Translations under genes and position numbers: made by a program
Part shown: one piece after another, positions 37,097 through 47,790 of the stretch
Position numbering within the stretch: position 1 is the stretch's first letter
Layout: every line of letters begins with the position of its first letter
Assembly (NCBI RefSeq): GCF_030272615.1
Contig: NC_081409.1
Coordinates: 653,636,468-653,700,467 of the forward strand
Source of the DNA: Cryptomeria japonica
Taxonomy: Eukaryota > Streptophyta > Pinopsida > Cupressales > Cupressaceae
Direction: 5' to 3'
DNA length: 64,000 nt
Notes under the pieces: generated by a model
Database searches by the model: none
What the model saw: the letters and a program-made list of their open reading frames with translations, nothing else
Told to the model about the DNA's origin: nothing

Positions 37097-38607
37097 TATT
37101 GGCATATGTGCAGAGCATGGTGACATGATGATATTGTATGTTGTCATTGATGTCAATATGCTAAAGTATGAACCAGTATGTTATAGTAAGAAAACTGGCA
37201 AGAGAACTGGTATGATGATGTAAACCAGTATATGTGAAAAAGTGAAGTGGTATGTTTGTTCAAGGTGAACCAGTATGTTAAAATGAGAACCGGTATATGG
37301 AATTTTTGTGTCAAGGTTTCATTTGGCATGACTACCGACTGGTAGTCTCAACTTCAGGGTTTTCGGTAGATGCATTCTAAGCCTGTGTGACTCAACCGAT
37401 AACATCTTGTGATGAGTTATCATTATAATGAAGATCAGATTGTGTTGCCATGTCAACCTTGTGTGCATGAAGGATTTCCTTAAGGATCTTGCATGGAGAT
37501 TGATCTTATCTACCTCGGGAATTCGCAAAGTCTCTGTAAACAGTGGAGAATGCATAATGGGTTATCAGCTTCTTGAAGCAGCAAAGAATGAATGTTGGAG
37601 AATGTCTTGAGATCTATTCAAGACTGTTGTATTCAATGTAGTATGATTAACGGTCATGATTGAACCGATTGAAATGTAAAACCTAAATGTTTAGGGTTTA
37701 GGGTTTATGCTACTGACCTATCTATTTCCTATAAGGTTGATGGTGTTTTTCATTTTGAGGTTGTTGGCAAATGTTATGTGTGTATCCCAGTGAGTGATAC
37801 TTGATTCTTGCCAGATCGGAGAAGTGTGTTGATACCTGTAGAGTGTGATTGCATAAGAAAAGGAGATAAAGTAGATTTGCCTTGGCATTGAGTGCTTTTA
37901 TCAGATTAGTATATTACCTATTGACTTCTAACCATTTCAGTAGTTGGAAAATCCCTTAACCGGGTAGCTTTAACATGCTTTTGTGTAAATCTTTTAGTAG
38001 GGTGACTCAATTCAATGAGTTATGCAAATCCTCTTGCAAGGTAACCTTTAATAGGGTTCTAACCTTTAACCAGGTATTTAGCCATCCCTTAACCGGGTGA
38101 TCCCTAGCATGATTGGTTCCTAGCAAAACCTATTGTAAAAGTCTCTAACTGGACTAGGTTCATAACAGAGCGGACTTCAAATGAGTTCAAGAATAACTTG
38201 TAGGTATTCATCCACACTATGGTTTTTCCCAGTTGGTTTTCCACGAGAAAAACCAATGTATCATGTGTGATGCATTTCATGTGATGGTCTAGTGTTTTAT
38301 GTCAAAGTGGTAAAACATGTTGAACTAGCAGTCATTATATTTCTGATGATAGATTACTTGTTTATGCATAAGGGTGAAGTGGAAATGAGGTATTAGATTG
38401 TGTGAAAAGCTAAGAGTTACTGGTTTATGTCTTTCACATTCTCACTGTGTTTTACCGATAGTAATCTGATTTAGACTGGTGTTATTGCTTGCCAGTCAAG
38501 TGCAATGTTTGCAGTCAAACCGGTTCAGGGAAAGTGTTTTTGTCTATACTGATTCACCCCCCCTCTTAGTACCGGTTTGGTACTAACTGTTTATCATTTA
38601 TTCATCA
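37097..38607 (+). repeat. C2 3' LTR (1511 bp)
   Basis: It runs from TATTGGCATATG (TGTTGG in the C1 5' LTR) to TTCATCA. It is the inverted match of both C1 LTRs and the direct match of 31709-32697 in its last ~1 kb. The motif run is at 37945-38175. Confidence 0.9.
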
Positions 38608-38866
38608 ACTCTACCCTTTTCATTATTCCAATGTGCTTCAACCTCATCCAGAGTGTGAGAACCATTTATCAAAGCAATATACCCAATCTAGATAATATCC
38701 CACATTCTAATCAATAGAGATTCCAAATGATATTTTATCCTTTCCTTCTAGTGGTAGTAATTTGTTCCATAAACCTTTGGTACTTTGTAACTAACTTCCT
38801 ACATCATTTTGGATCTTCCTCAAGTGGTTAAGATTCTCTAAGAGGAACCTCACTCATACTAATTAT
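38608..38866 (-). pseudogene. gag: Element D: gag N-terminus and leader, right piece
   Basis: On the minus strand the segment reads VPKVYGTNYYH, a stop where a tryptophan is expected, KERIKYHLESL, MWDII and TLDEVEAHWNNEK. This is the start of a copia gag (UBN2 type). It is cut at 38608 by the end of C2. A degraded priming site (about 38850-38862) separates it from the LTR to the right. The pol part of the same family and orientation lies at 11235-12054, 26.5 kb away, and what lay between (rest of gag, protease, integrase) is missing. Confidence 0.65.
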
Positions 38867-40400
38867 TGAACACACCATATAACTCAGAGACGAATTGGGG
38901 ATCATTTTGGATCTCAAAATACTTATCTTCTTATCTTTTAAATTTTAAATCATAATCAAATTTTACTGCAATATGAAACATGAAAACACAAGCACAAAAA
39001 AATACATGAACACCATATTTATGTAGAAAATCCTATTAGCAGGGAAAAATCATGGTGAGAAACACACACAATATGAATAATTTGATTACAATTTTTTAGG
39101 CTCAAAGAAAAATTGTAAGTTTAAGGTACACAACCTTAGGGAAAGATACAAAGGACTTTCATTGTTGAGACTCACTGTCTTAGGGAAAGATACAAATGAC
39201 TGCACAAGCTACCAAAAGGAACACACCTTCTTCCATTGGGTATAAGGAATAGATGAACTAAAATAAATAAAATATCCTAATCATGAAACTATCCTTGAAC
39301 TATCATGTCAAGCAACCAATATTATGGAAAACACATATAACATAAACTACTATCTCAGAATGTTGTCACACTAAAGTTATCATCATATCTTCATAAACTG
39401 AGTTTTGCACCAAATACCTGCATATCATTTACAACCACTTCATATAAATTCACACACTTTCTATTCCTTAATTCATACATCCACACATCTATATATACAA
39501 GATCATTATTTATAACCATAGTTGACGACCGACAATAGACAAAATAAAAATATTACATAAATTCATTTATTTAGACGAATAACATCAAATGTTGTTCACT
39601 TGAGGAGATACGGGAGAAACAAACACATCCCACACATCCTTCTAAGTCATTTATAATAATGTACACATGCTAAGACATCTTCCAAAATCAACATCAATCA
39701 AAGTGTGTAGGTAAACAATATAGAACATTAACTGATGGGCCCAAAAGAATCCTTTGATGCATAATAGATAGTATGAATCTACACATGTCATGGTGAGATC
39801 CATAAAAATATGCAAACTAAAACTCCAATGCATATACTGGCCAAAAGAGCATGATCCAGATAAGGTACACCACCTCAATCAGCCTGAAACCAAACCAATT
39901 GACAACACTAAACACTATAACATAACTTACCTTATAGATCAAACCAACACCTGAAAAACTAAACTAGAACACTACACAAACCAGAATAATGTGTCCTCCA
40001 AGATGCAACACTTGAATCAACATATCAGAGAACTTTCAAGCATTCTTTGGACCAATGTTTATCTACACCTCATTGTTAGAAATAACAACAAATAACTCTT
40101 CCATCTAAATTGAGGACCTAAAAACCTAATAGTGCAATATACATAGATCATAAACATTATATCTAGAACCACAATCAATAAAAATTTTAAAAATGGAATA
40201 CTCCACAAGGATGTTAAATACTCTCTCCTACACATAAATACTATTTCCTGCATATTAAAAGCTCCATTAGACCAACGTCATGGAAATACTTCAACATCAT
40301 CACAACACTACACAACAACATCAAAACACTTACTTTTGGATCATCTACAACACGCAATGACATAAATGATAACGCAACTCAACAACTCAGGTTTCCAACA
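38867..40400 (-). repeat. Element D 5' LTR (1534 bp)
   Basis: On the minus strand it starts TGTTGGAAACC at 40400 and ends in the complement of TGAACACACC at 38867. It is the inverted match of 9648-11234 (E), clearest at 39025-39240. The short minus-strand frame at 39651-39878 is the counterpart of an equally meaningless frame in E's LTR and is not a gene. Confidence 0.78.
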
Positions 40401-40850
40401 ATGGTTTGATTTGTTGGTTCTCTCTTTGGTCTCATTCTTCTTTGAAGATATTTGTATTCACATGGTTGAAGAAATTGGGGGAGATATGGAGACTAATGGT
40501 GAGAGAGGTATTGGCACATATATAGTTGTAGGATTTGTAGATCAATGTATGTTTCCTTGACACTATGTAATAGTGGCATCCTCTATGTGAAGTACTATAG
40601 ATAGACTTGATATACTTCGATATTTTATAGATTGGCATTACTTATGTAGTGGGAGTTTCTAGGTATATGTCCTACTATCCTCAGTGATATCTTATTTTGT
40701 TAATTACTAATACGATGATGAGTTTTCATATTTCATTGGATTTGGATCTACAAGTTATGTAGCTATATGTGATGATCACATATCCACTTGCAGTGAAATG
40801 ACTTAGATGTGGATTGTCTATATTCCTGAGATTATTTTAGTGGTTATTCA
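40401..40850. other. Intervening sequence, nothing recognised
   Basis: This 450-bp AT-rich stretch lies between the D LTR and element F. It is the left half of the target into which F inserted; its continuation begins at 46264. No coding or RNA feature is seen. Confidence 0.5.
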
Positions 40851-41306
40851 TGTTAATGATTATAGTAGCAGGAGTTCTCTTTCCACATGTCTGATGTATC
40901 AAATTATTACAAGCACGTTACTTTATTTTTATTGCTTATCGTTGTATTATTTCTATCAATCTCTTATTTTTTAAATCCTTAGTTAGTATCTATTATTCCT
41001 AGCAAATGATTAAGGTTGGTTAACTATTAGGTTGTTGGTTATGTTGCACCCATTTATTTAGACATGTTACTCCAATTGGAGTCATGTCCATTCACTTGCT
41101 TTGGACAGGTATTTAATTCCTTCGATCAAAGGCATTAGGGGTTCATCATCGCAGGAATATATATTGTACATATACGTATAACAATTTTTGCATCTAGAAA
41201 ATTCAAACCATTAAATAAATATACAACATAATCAAGTGCAATCTATGTGTAAAGAGCAAATTGTGTATATTGTTGTTTAAACCTACAACCCGATTTAAAA
41301 TTAACA
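40851..41306 (+). repeat. F 5' LTR (456 bp)
   Basis: It runs from TGTTAATGATTATAG to ATTAACA. It has a TATATATT box at about 41156-41164 as a likely promoter element. It is followed by a degraded priming site (about 41307-41321, ...CATCAGAGC). Confidence 0.92.
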
Positions 41307-41406
41307 TGACCACATCAGAGCAGGTTTAAGAAATATCATGATCAGAATTGTTTAAGAAAAGAAATATCCCTCTCTTCTTCTTAGGGAATCTATATTAGCA
41401 TTGAAA

Positions 41407-42200
41407 ATGGTGAACGGACTCAAGGTTGAAGATAGACTTGATGGTGCCTCTAACTTCACCTCTTGGAAGTTTAGAGTTCTTATTGCATTAGAAGAAAACA
41501 ATATTCTCGAGTTCATCGAGAGCAAGGTGTCCAAGCCTTCCGATGAGAATGAGAAAACACAATGGAGGAAGAATGACATGAAGACCAAGAAGATATTGAT
41601 TGATTATGTGAAGGATCACCTTGTGCCTATTATGTCCAACTTGAAGATAGCTAGAGAAATATTCAAAACTTTGAAGGGATTGTATGAGATCAATAATACA
41701 AGTAGAGCTATTTCTTTAAGGAAACAAATTCATCACATCAAGATGGCTAAAGAAGATTTAGTCATCTCCTTCTTCACAAAGATTACTGAATTGAAGGATC
41801 AACTATATGCCATTAGAGACATAGTTGAAGATAGGGAATTAGTCATGTTGGCACTTAACAGTCTCCCTCAATCTTCAGAGCCTTTTATCCAAAGTATTAG
41901 TGGAATATATAAGCTACCAAAGTTGATCGCCTTAGAGAAGATTGCATTCAAGATAAATCTAGGTTGACAACAAGAGGTATTGGTCGTAGCTCTCACAATG
42001 AAGATATTTATGTTGCTGCTGCTCAAACTTTAAAGAGGAAAAGAAGAGAAGGGAGAAAAAGAAATTTGAAGAGGAATAGAAACTAGAAATCAGATGCTCC
42101 ACCTGAATCAAAGAAGAAGGATCTCTCTCATATTCAGTGCTTCAGATGTGACAAGTATGGTCACTATGCTAAAGATTGTCCAACAAGAACAAAGGATTAT
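41407..42200 (+). pseudogene. gag: F gag
   Basis: The frame opens at 41407 (MVNGLKVEDRLDGASNFTSW) and shows the copia gag domain (UBN2 type): GLYEINNTSRAISLRKQI, MLALNSLPQSSEPF. It runs without a stop to 41967, where a frame change occurs. The zinc knuckle CFRCDKYGHYAKDC follows in another frame at 42138-42179. An ATG two codons earlier (41401) gives MKMVNG and could equally be the start. It would be about 260 residues when intact, normal for the family. Confidence 0.88.
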
Positions 42201-42209
42201 GCCTGTACT

Positions 42210-43600
42210 GTGGATGTGGATGTTGTTTCTCCTCTGAAGGAGTCAAGAGATAACTCAAGTGGATTTCTATTAATATCTATCATATTAAGAAATGTTCCAA
42301 ATGATAGTAGTACATGGTTGATTGATAGTGGCACTTCACGTCACATTACAGGTTATAAAGAACATCTTTCAAATTTAGTAGAAAGAGAAACTCACCTTAA
42401 AGTGATAATCGGAGATGATGCCTACTATTTAGTAAAAGGTGCTGGAGACACCTCTCTTCACCTATATTCTAGCATCCCTCTTCATTTGAGTGATTTCTTG
42501 TTCATGCCATGAATCAAGAGGAATCTTGTATCAATTTAATCTTTAGAAGACAAAGGATATCAAGTTTCATTTTCTGAGGGAAAAGTCCTTGCTTGGCCAA
42601 AGAACTCTAGGATCAAAACAACCTGAGTGATTGGTGTTCATCAAGAGAGTCTATATATACTTTCCATTCATCCAATATAAACATTGATGCATGATTCCAC
42701 TAGTTCAAGTGAGCTATGGCATAGGAGAATTTATCACCTTCACTTCAGAGCTCTTCCATCCATGGAGAGGATGGTTACTGGGCCTTCAAAACTTTGTCAG
42801 CAGATTAATGGTACTTTTAGAGGATGTGCAATGGGTAGGAATACTAAGGGTCATTTTCATAGTAGTGAAATTAGATCAAAATGTATTCTAGATCTTGTTC
42901 ATTCTAATTTGTGTGGTCCAATGTCTATGGCATCCTTGAGTGGTTTTTGGTATTATGTAATTTTCATTGATGACTACTCTAGAAAGACTTGAATTTATTT
43001 TTTGAATCCTAAGGAATTTGAAGAAGTGCTTGAGAAATTCAAAGAATTTAAGGCTCAAGTAGAAAATTTATTCAAGAAAAGGATCAAGGTTCTAAGATCT
43101 AGTAATGGAGGAAAATACACCTCTAGAGGCTTCTATAACTTCTGTAATGAGGAAGGGATTAAGAGAGAGTTTTTTGTTCCTTACAATCCCCAACAAAAAG
43201 GAATTGCAAAAGGGAAGAATAGATCCATAGTTGAGGAAGCTAAAGCTATGATCCATGATCAAGACTTATAAACCTTCCTTTGGGCAGAAGCATCCATAAC
43301 TCCAGTGTATGTTCAAAATCAGAGCCCTCATCGAATATTGGAAACTATGACTCCTGAAGAAGCATTTATAGATGTGAAACCTGAGGTTAGTCATTTAAGA
43401 ATATTTGGTTGTGCTGTTTATATTCATGTATCTAAAGATAAGAGATATAAGTTAGAACTATCTAGAAAGAAAGGAATATTTGTGGGTTACAATGAATCTT
43501 CAAAAGACTATAGGATTTACATTATAGGACAAAAATTGATAGAGATCAACAAGATTGCCTCTTTTGAAGAAGATGTTGCATTAAAAAGATCTAAAGGTTA
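42210..43600 (+). pseudogene. pol: F protease and integrase with lost active site
   Basis: The protease motif STWLIDSGTSRHITG is at about 42310-42355. The pre-integrase histidine region ELWHRRIYHLHF is at 42705-42740. The integrase core follows. The first catalytic aspartate is asparagine (HSNLCGPM, codon at 42906). The second is serine (RSSNGGKY, codon 43101). The glutamate is lysine (IAKGKNRS, codon 43209). The second and third positions are 36 codons apart, exactly the D-35-E spacing, so the alignment is secure. The C-terminal GYNESSKDYRIY region ends near 43600. Stops at 42512, 42992 and 43271 also break the frame. Confidence 0.88.
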
Positions 43601-43919
43601 ATACATGGAGATAGATAATGAAGATCGGGAGACTCATCAAGACAAGGACGTTGGTCATACTCTCGAGATTCAGAGGGAGTATATTGAACCTAAAGAGGCT
43701 ATTGATCCAGTTGAGCCTTTGGAACCTACTGATGGTCTGAGAGATATTGCTATAAGTTGAAAAAGACCTTTATGGGCTAGATAGACTATGTAAGAAGTAG
43801 AGAAGTATGCAACCCCTAGAGGGAGAAAGAAAAAGACCACATAAATTTCCTAGCTATGTAACATTGATGAGTCACATCATTGAGTTTGAGTCTTCCAGTG
43901 TTGAGAAAGCATCAAGTTA

Positions 43920-45390
43920 GCAAGTATGGAGGGATGCTATGGCTAACGAATATTAATCTATTATCATGAATGATGTTTGGGACATTCTGAAGAGACCTGA
44001 AAGAAAATCAATTGTATCTTCTAAGTGGCTTTTCAAGATCAAGCATGCAGCTGATGGCAGCATTGAAAAGTACAAAGCAAGATTTGTGTCTAGAGGATTC
44101 TCTCAAAAGGAGGGAATAGATTATGAGGAGACATTTGCTCTTGTTTCTCATTATACATCTATCAAAAATATTATTATTATTGCTTCAGCTAAATGATGGG
44201 AGCTACACCAAATGGGTATAAAGACAACATTCCTTAATAGTGTGATTGAAGAAGAAGTGTACATTGAGCAACCATATGGGTTTGTGATTCATGGAAAGGA
44301 ATATCATGTGTGCAAACTGAAGAAGGCAGTGTGCGGCCTTAAATAGGCACCTCATGCTTGGCATGAGAGGATTGATCAATACCTGATGAGCTTGGGATTC
44401 TCCAAGAATGATATAGATTCAAATATATACTTCAAGGTAATTAGTGGTGAGGCTTTAATATTGGTTCTTTATGTTGATGACTTATTCCTTACTGGGAAAG
44501 AACATCTCATTGCCAAATGCAAGGAGTTAGCTTCTGAGTTTGAGATGAAGGATTTAGGTCTTTTACATTACTTTCTAGGATTGGAGGTATGGCAGAGACC
44601 CAATGAGATTATTCTAAGTCAAGAGAAATACACCAGAGATATATTGAAGAGATTTGGTATGATGGATTGCAAATCTATGTCTACACCAATGGAAACAAAT
44701 TTGAAGAAATTGAGTGAGTCTGTAGCTAGTATAGATCTGGTAGATCCCACATTTATAGATAGTTGATTGGATCATTGATGTATCTAGTCAATACTAGACT
44801 AGACATTTGTTATGCTACGAGTGCCCCTAGTCAGTTCATGTGTGAACCAAGACAAATCTACCTGGTTGCAGCAAAGCATATCTTGAGATACTTGCATGGC
44901 ACAATTGGATATGGCTTGAGATATACTTCCAGTGTAGATCTAAAGTTACAAGGCTATTCTAACTCTAATTGGGCTAGGAGTGTAGCTGATAGCAAGAGAA
45001 CCTCTGGATGTTGCTTTAGCTTGGGATCTAAAATTATTTTTTGGTATAGTAGGAAGCAACCTTTAGTGAAACTAAGCACTATACTAGAGGTTGAATATAT
45101 TGCAAGCATGTGTAGCAGCTCGAGAAGCAGGGTGGCTTGAAAATCTCCTTCCAGGATTGTTTGGACAATCATTGGAGCCAATTTTCATTCATTATGACAA
45201 TCAAAGATGTGTGAAGCTATCTGTCAATCATGTGTTCCATGATAGAACAAAACATGTGGAAATCAAATACCATTACATCACAAATATGATATTTATGAAA
45301 GCTATTCAATTAAAGTATATTTTCACTAATGATCAGACGACTGATATTCTTACCAAGCCTCTCTCTAGAATGAAGTTTATGTATTTTTGA
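43920..45390 (+). pseudogene. pol: F reverse transcriptase and RNase H
   Basis: RT starts near VWDILKRPERKSIVSSKWLF (43980) with ARFVSRGFSQKEGIDYEETF (to 44196), then a stop-rich stretch to 44385. It resumes through LVLYVDDLFLTG with an intact YVDD (about 44475), LLHYFLGLEV and the thumb (44766). The second part includes LRYLHGTIGYGLRY and the RNase H blocks YSNSNWAR and KRTSGCCFSLG (44763-45140), then the C-terminal HVEIKYHYI and DILTKPLSR (45390). The RNase H aspartate in the usual SDADWA block is asparagine. Several stops and shifts make the frame dead. Confidence 0.9.
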
Positions 45391-45819
45391 GACAAGTATG
45401 GAGTTGTGGAGAATGAAGCCATTGCTGAGAGGGAGGCTCAGCATCAATGATTTGTGTTATCTGATATAATGCAATAGAGAAATTTGAGGTGAAAGCCCTT
45501 GTCCATCTCTAAGATGGAGATGTGGTTTTGTCTACCCTCTAGGAGTAGCCGTGGTGGATTTCATGTTGAGATGCTTCATCACAACATCACGTTGAGAGAC
45601 TCCATGATGAATCCTTTGTACTTGTGTTTTTCCACACATGGGAGTAGCCATGGTGGACATCATGTTGAGTGACTCCATGATGACATCACTCTGAGTGAAT
45701 CCGTTATGGGCACTTGTGCACTAATTCCTTCCACACATGGGAGTAGCCATGGTGGATGTCATGTTGAGAGACTCCATGACATATATATTTGGAAAGATAC
45801 CTCCCTAGCTAAGAGGAAG

Positions 45820-46263
45820 TGTTAAGGATTATAGCAGCAGGAGTTGTCTGCTATGTCAAATTATTACAAGCATGTTACTTATTTTTTATTGCTTATCTCT
45901 ATATAATTTCTATCGATCTCTCATTTGCTATATCCTTATTTAGTATCTATTATTCCTAATGGATGATAAAGGTTGGTTAACTATTGGGTTGTTGTTTGTA
46001 TCACACCCCTTGATTTAGACGTGCTACTTCGATTGGGGTCATATCCATTCACTTGCCTTAGACAGGTATTTAATTCCTTTGATTGGGGGTATTAGGGGTG
46101 CATCATCCATGGAATATATACTGTGTATATACATATAACAATTTCTACATCCAATAAATTCAAACCATTAAATAAATATACACCATAATCAAGTGTGATC
46201 TTTGTGTAAAGAACAAATTGCATATAGTGTTGTTTAAACCTACAGTCTGATTTAAAATTAACA
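45820..46263 (+). repeat. F 3' LTR (444 bp)
   Basis: It matches 40851-41306. The purine tract CTAAGAGGAAG (about 45809-45819) precedes it directly. Upstream (45520-45790) three copies of a GGGAGTAGCCATGGTGGA-like block form a diverged direct repeat between RNase H and the LTR. Confidence 0.92.
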
Positions 46264-47790
46264 ATTCAAACTTTGCATGTTGGTTTGAGATAGCAGGTTG
46301 GATATATAGAGACTTGATTGTAGATTCAGGGTTCATATTTTGATGGCTTGAAGTTTTATTTATGTTGGTATGTTTTATTTATGTTGGTATACCCTAGTTT
46401 AGGATATGATTATCTTGGATGAATTACAATTTTATATGGTTTCTATTCTGGGCGGTATGGGTAATGTAGTCACTTAGAGCCTTTTTTGTCATTTAAAATT
46501 GATTCTTGTGTTCATGTAGAGATTGGTACAGTTTTCAATGATAGTTGACATGGTTCACCTTTGCATATTTCCCTTTTCTTCCATATGTGGCATCTTGGAG
46601 GATGTGTGGGGTTTATTGCTTCGTGGTGGTTTTAATTGTTTATTTTGTATGTGTCCTATTGGAGCATGAGAGCATGGTGAAGATTCATATTGTACATAGA
46701 TGGCTAAGGGATGGTTTTACCTTGTTTGTGATTCTTATGGATGTATTTAAAATGTATGATGTCGAGTGGGGTAATGTTAGGATTAAGGTATCACAAACCT
46801 TGTAAATTGTATGAAATGGTTCCAACATCCTTGGAAAGTTTCCTAAGGAAATTAGGATGTATTGGGAAAATAATTTATAATATTAATTGTCACCATTATT
46901 CGTAAGACATTCATAAAGGGTAATTGGTTCCACTATCAAAGGTAAAAGTGGGTTGTGAAAACAATTATATTTAATATTATTTTTCCTACTTATGGATGTC
47001 TAGAATAATGTATTTAATGGATTAAGGAAGTATAAAATGAGTGACTTATTGGATTCTTTAGTGGGAGCATGGAAGGGAATGTGTCTCTTGGTATCTAGTC
47101 ATTTATTATATTTAATGTAATGTTTAACTTGCAAATATGGGTGCCTAAGTTGGAGGGAATTTATTGGGAGCTCTGATGATGTCTTTCTGAGTGTCATTTC
47201 CAAGGGTTGTGATCACAAGTAATGAAGAGGATCCTTTGGGAACCTTTATTGGTGGTCTTAGAGCTCTTTCCATTCTATAAATTTAACATTTGGGTGCAGA
47301 TTTGATATGTAACAATTGAAGGTAAATTTCTCTCCAAGACTGAATGATAGGTGGGAGGTACAAGGAGGTTGTTCACATGTGCATAGGTGTTATTATGATG
47401 GAGGAAAATAAGAGAATTGAAGTGATTGTATTGTAAGAACTTTTATTATTGTTAATGTAAGCTTGTCCTCTCATCTTGGTGGAGTTTTTTTCCTCAAGGG
47501 TTTCTCCATGTAAATCTTGTGCTATGTGTGGATTTTATGTTTTTGATTTATGAATTATTCCTACTATCTCATGCTGATTCTAATCACTATTTATTTCTTT
47601 TATATGTTCACATAAATAAGGTTTATTAATTATTGTTTACAAGCTGATTTTTGGCATCATAAAAAGGATTTAATCTTAGTTTTTCATATTTAATACAACT
47701 TAAATCTTAAATTTTTACACTAGTTTTATATTTTCATGTTGTAGTTATTCAAGCCTTTAATCTCATCCTTTTAATTTTTACTTGATAGAG
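46264..47790 (+). other. Possible old LTR relic
   Basis: No coding sequence is recognised. At 47480-47530 the plus strand has the core seen at the 3' side of the other copia LTRs here (TTGGTGGAG, a T-run, then TTTCTCCATGTAAATC). The upstream kilobase has their T/G-rich texture. Boundaries and partner are not visible. Confidence 0.35.

Larger units (their letters stand above)
31709..38607 (+). mobile_element. Copia C2, plus strand, 5' LTR truncated
   Basis: It is the same family as C1, in opposite orientation. The 5' LTR keeps only its last 989 bp (31709-32697), corresponding to 37610-38607. The first ~510 bp are replaced by LTR H. It is followed by an intact priming site, gag, pol, polypurine tract and a full 3' LTR (37097-38607). 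Right flank is actct, inside the gag of element D. It is the best preserved coding copy in the window: by hand I find five in-frame stops and two small deletions relative to C1. Confidence 0.9.
40851..46263 (+). mobile_element. Copia F, complete but decayed (5.4 kb)
   Basis: Short LTRs (40851-41306 and 45820-46263) enclose a 4.5 kb plus-strand gag-pol. The element is bordered by the perfect duplication attca (40846-40850 and 46264-46268). It is a different copia family from C, D/E and A, with 450-bp LTRs and a typical gag, protease, integrase, RT, RNase H order. Confidence 0.95.
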
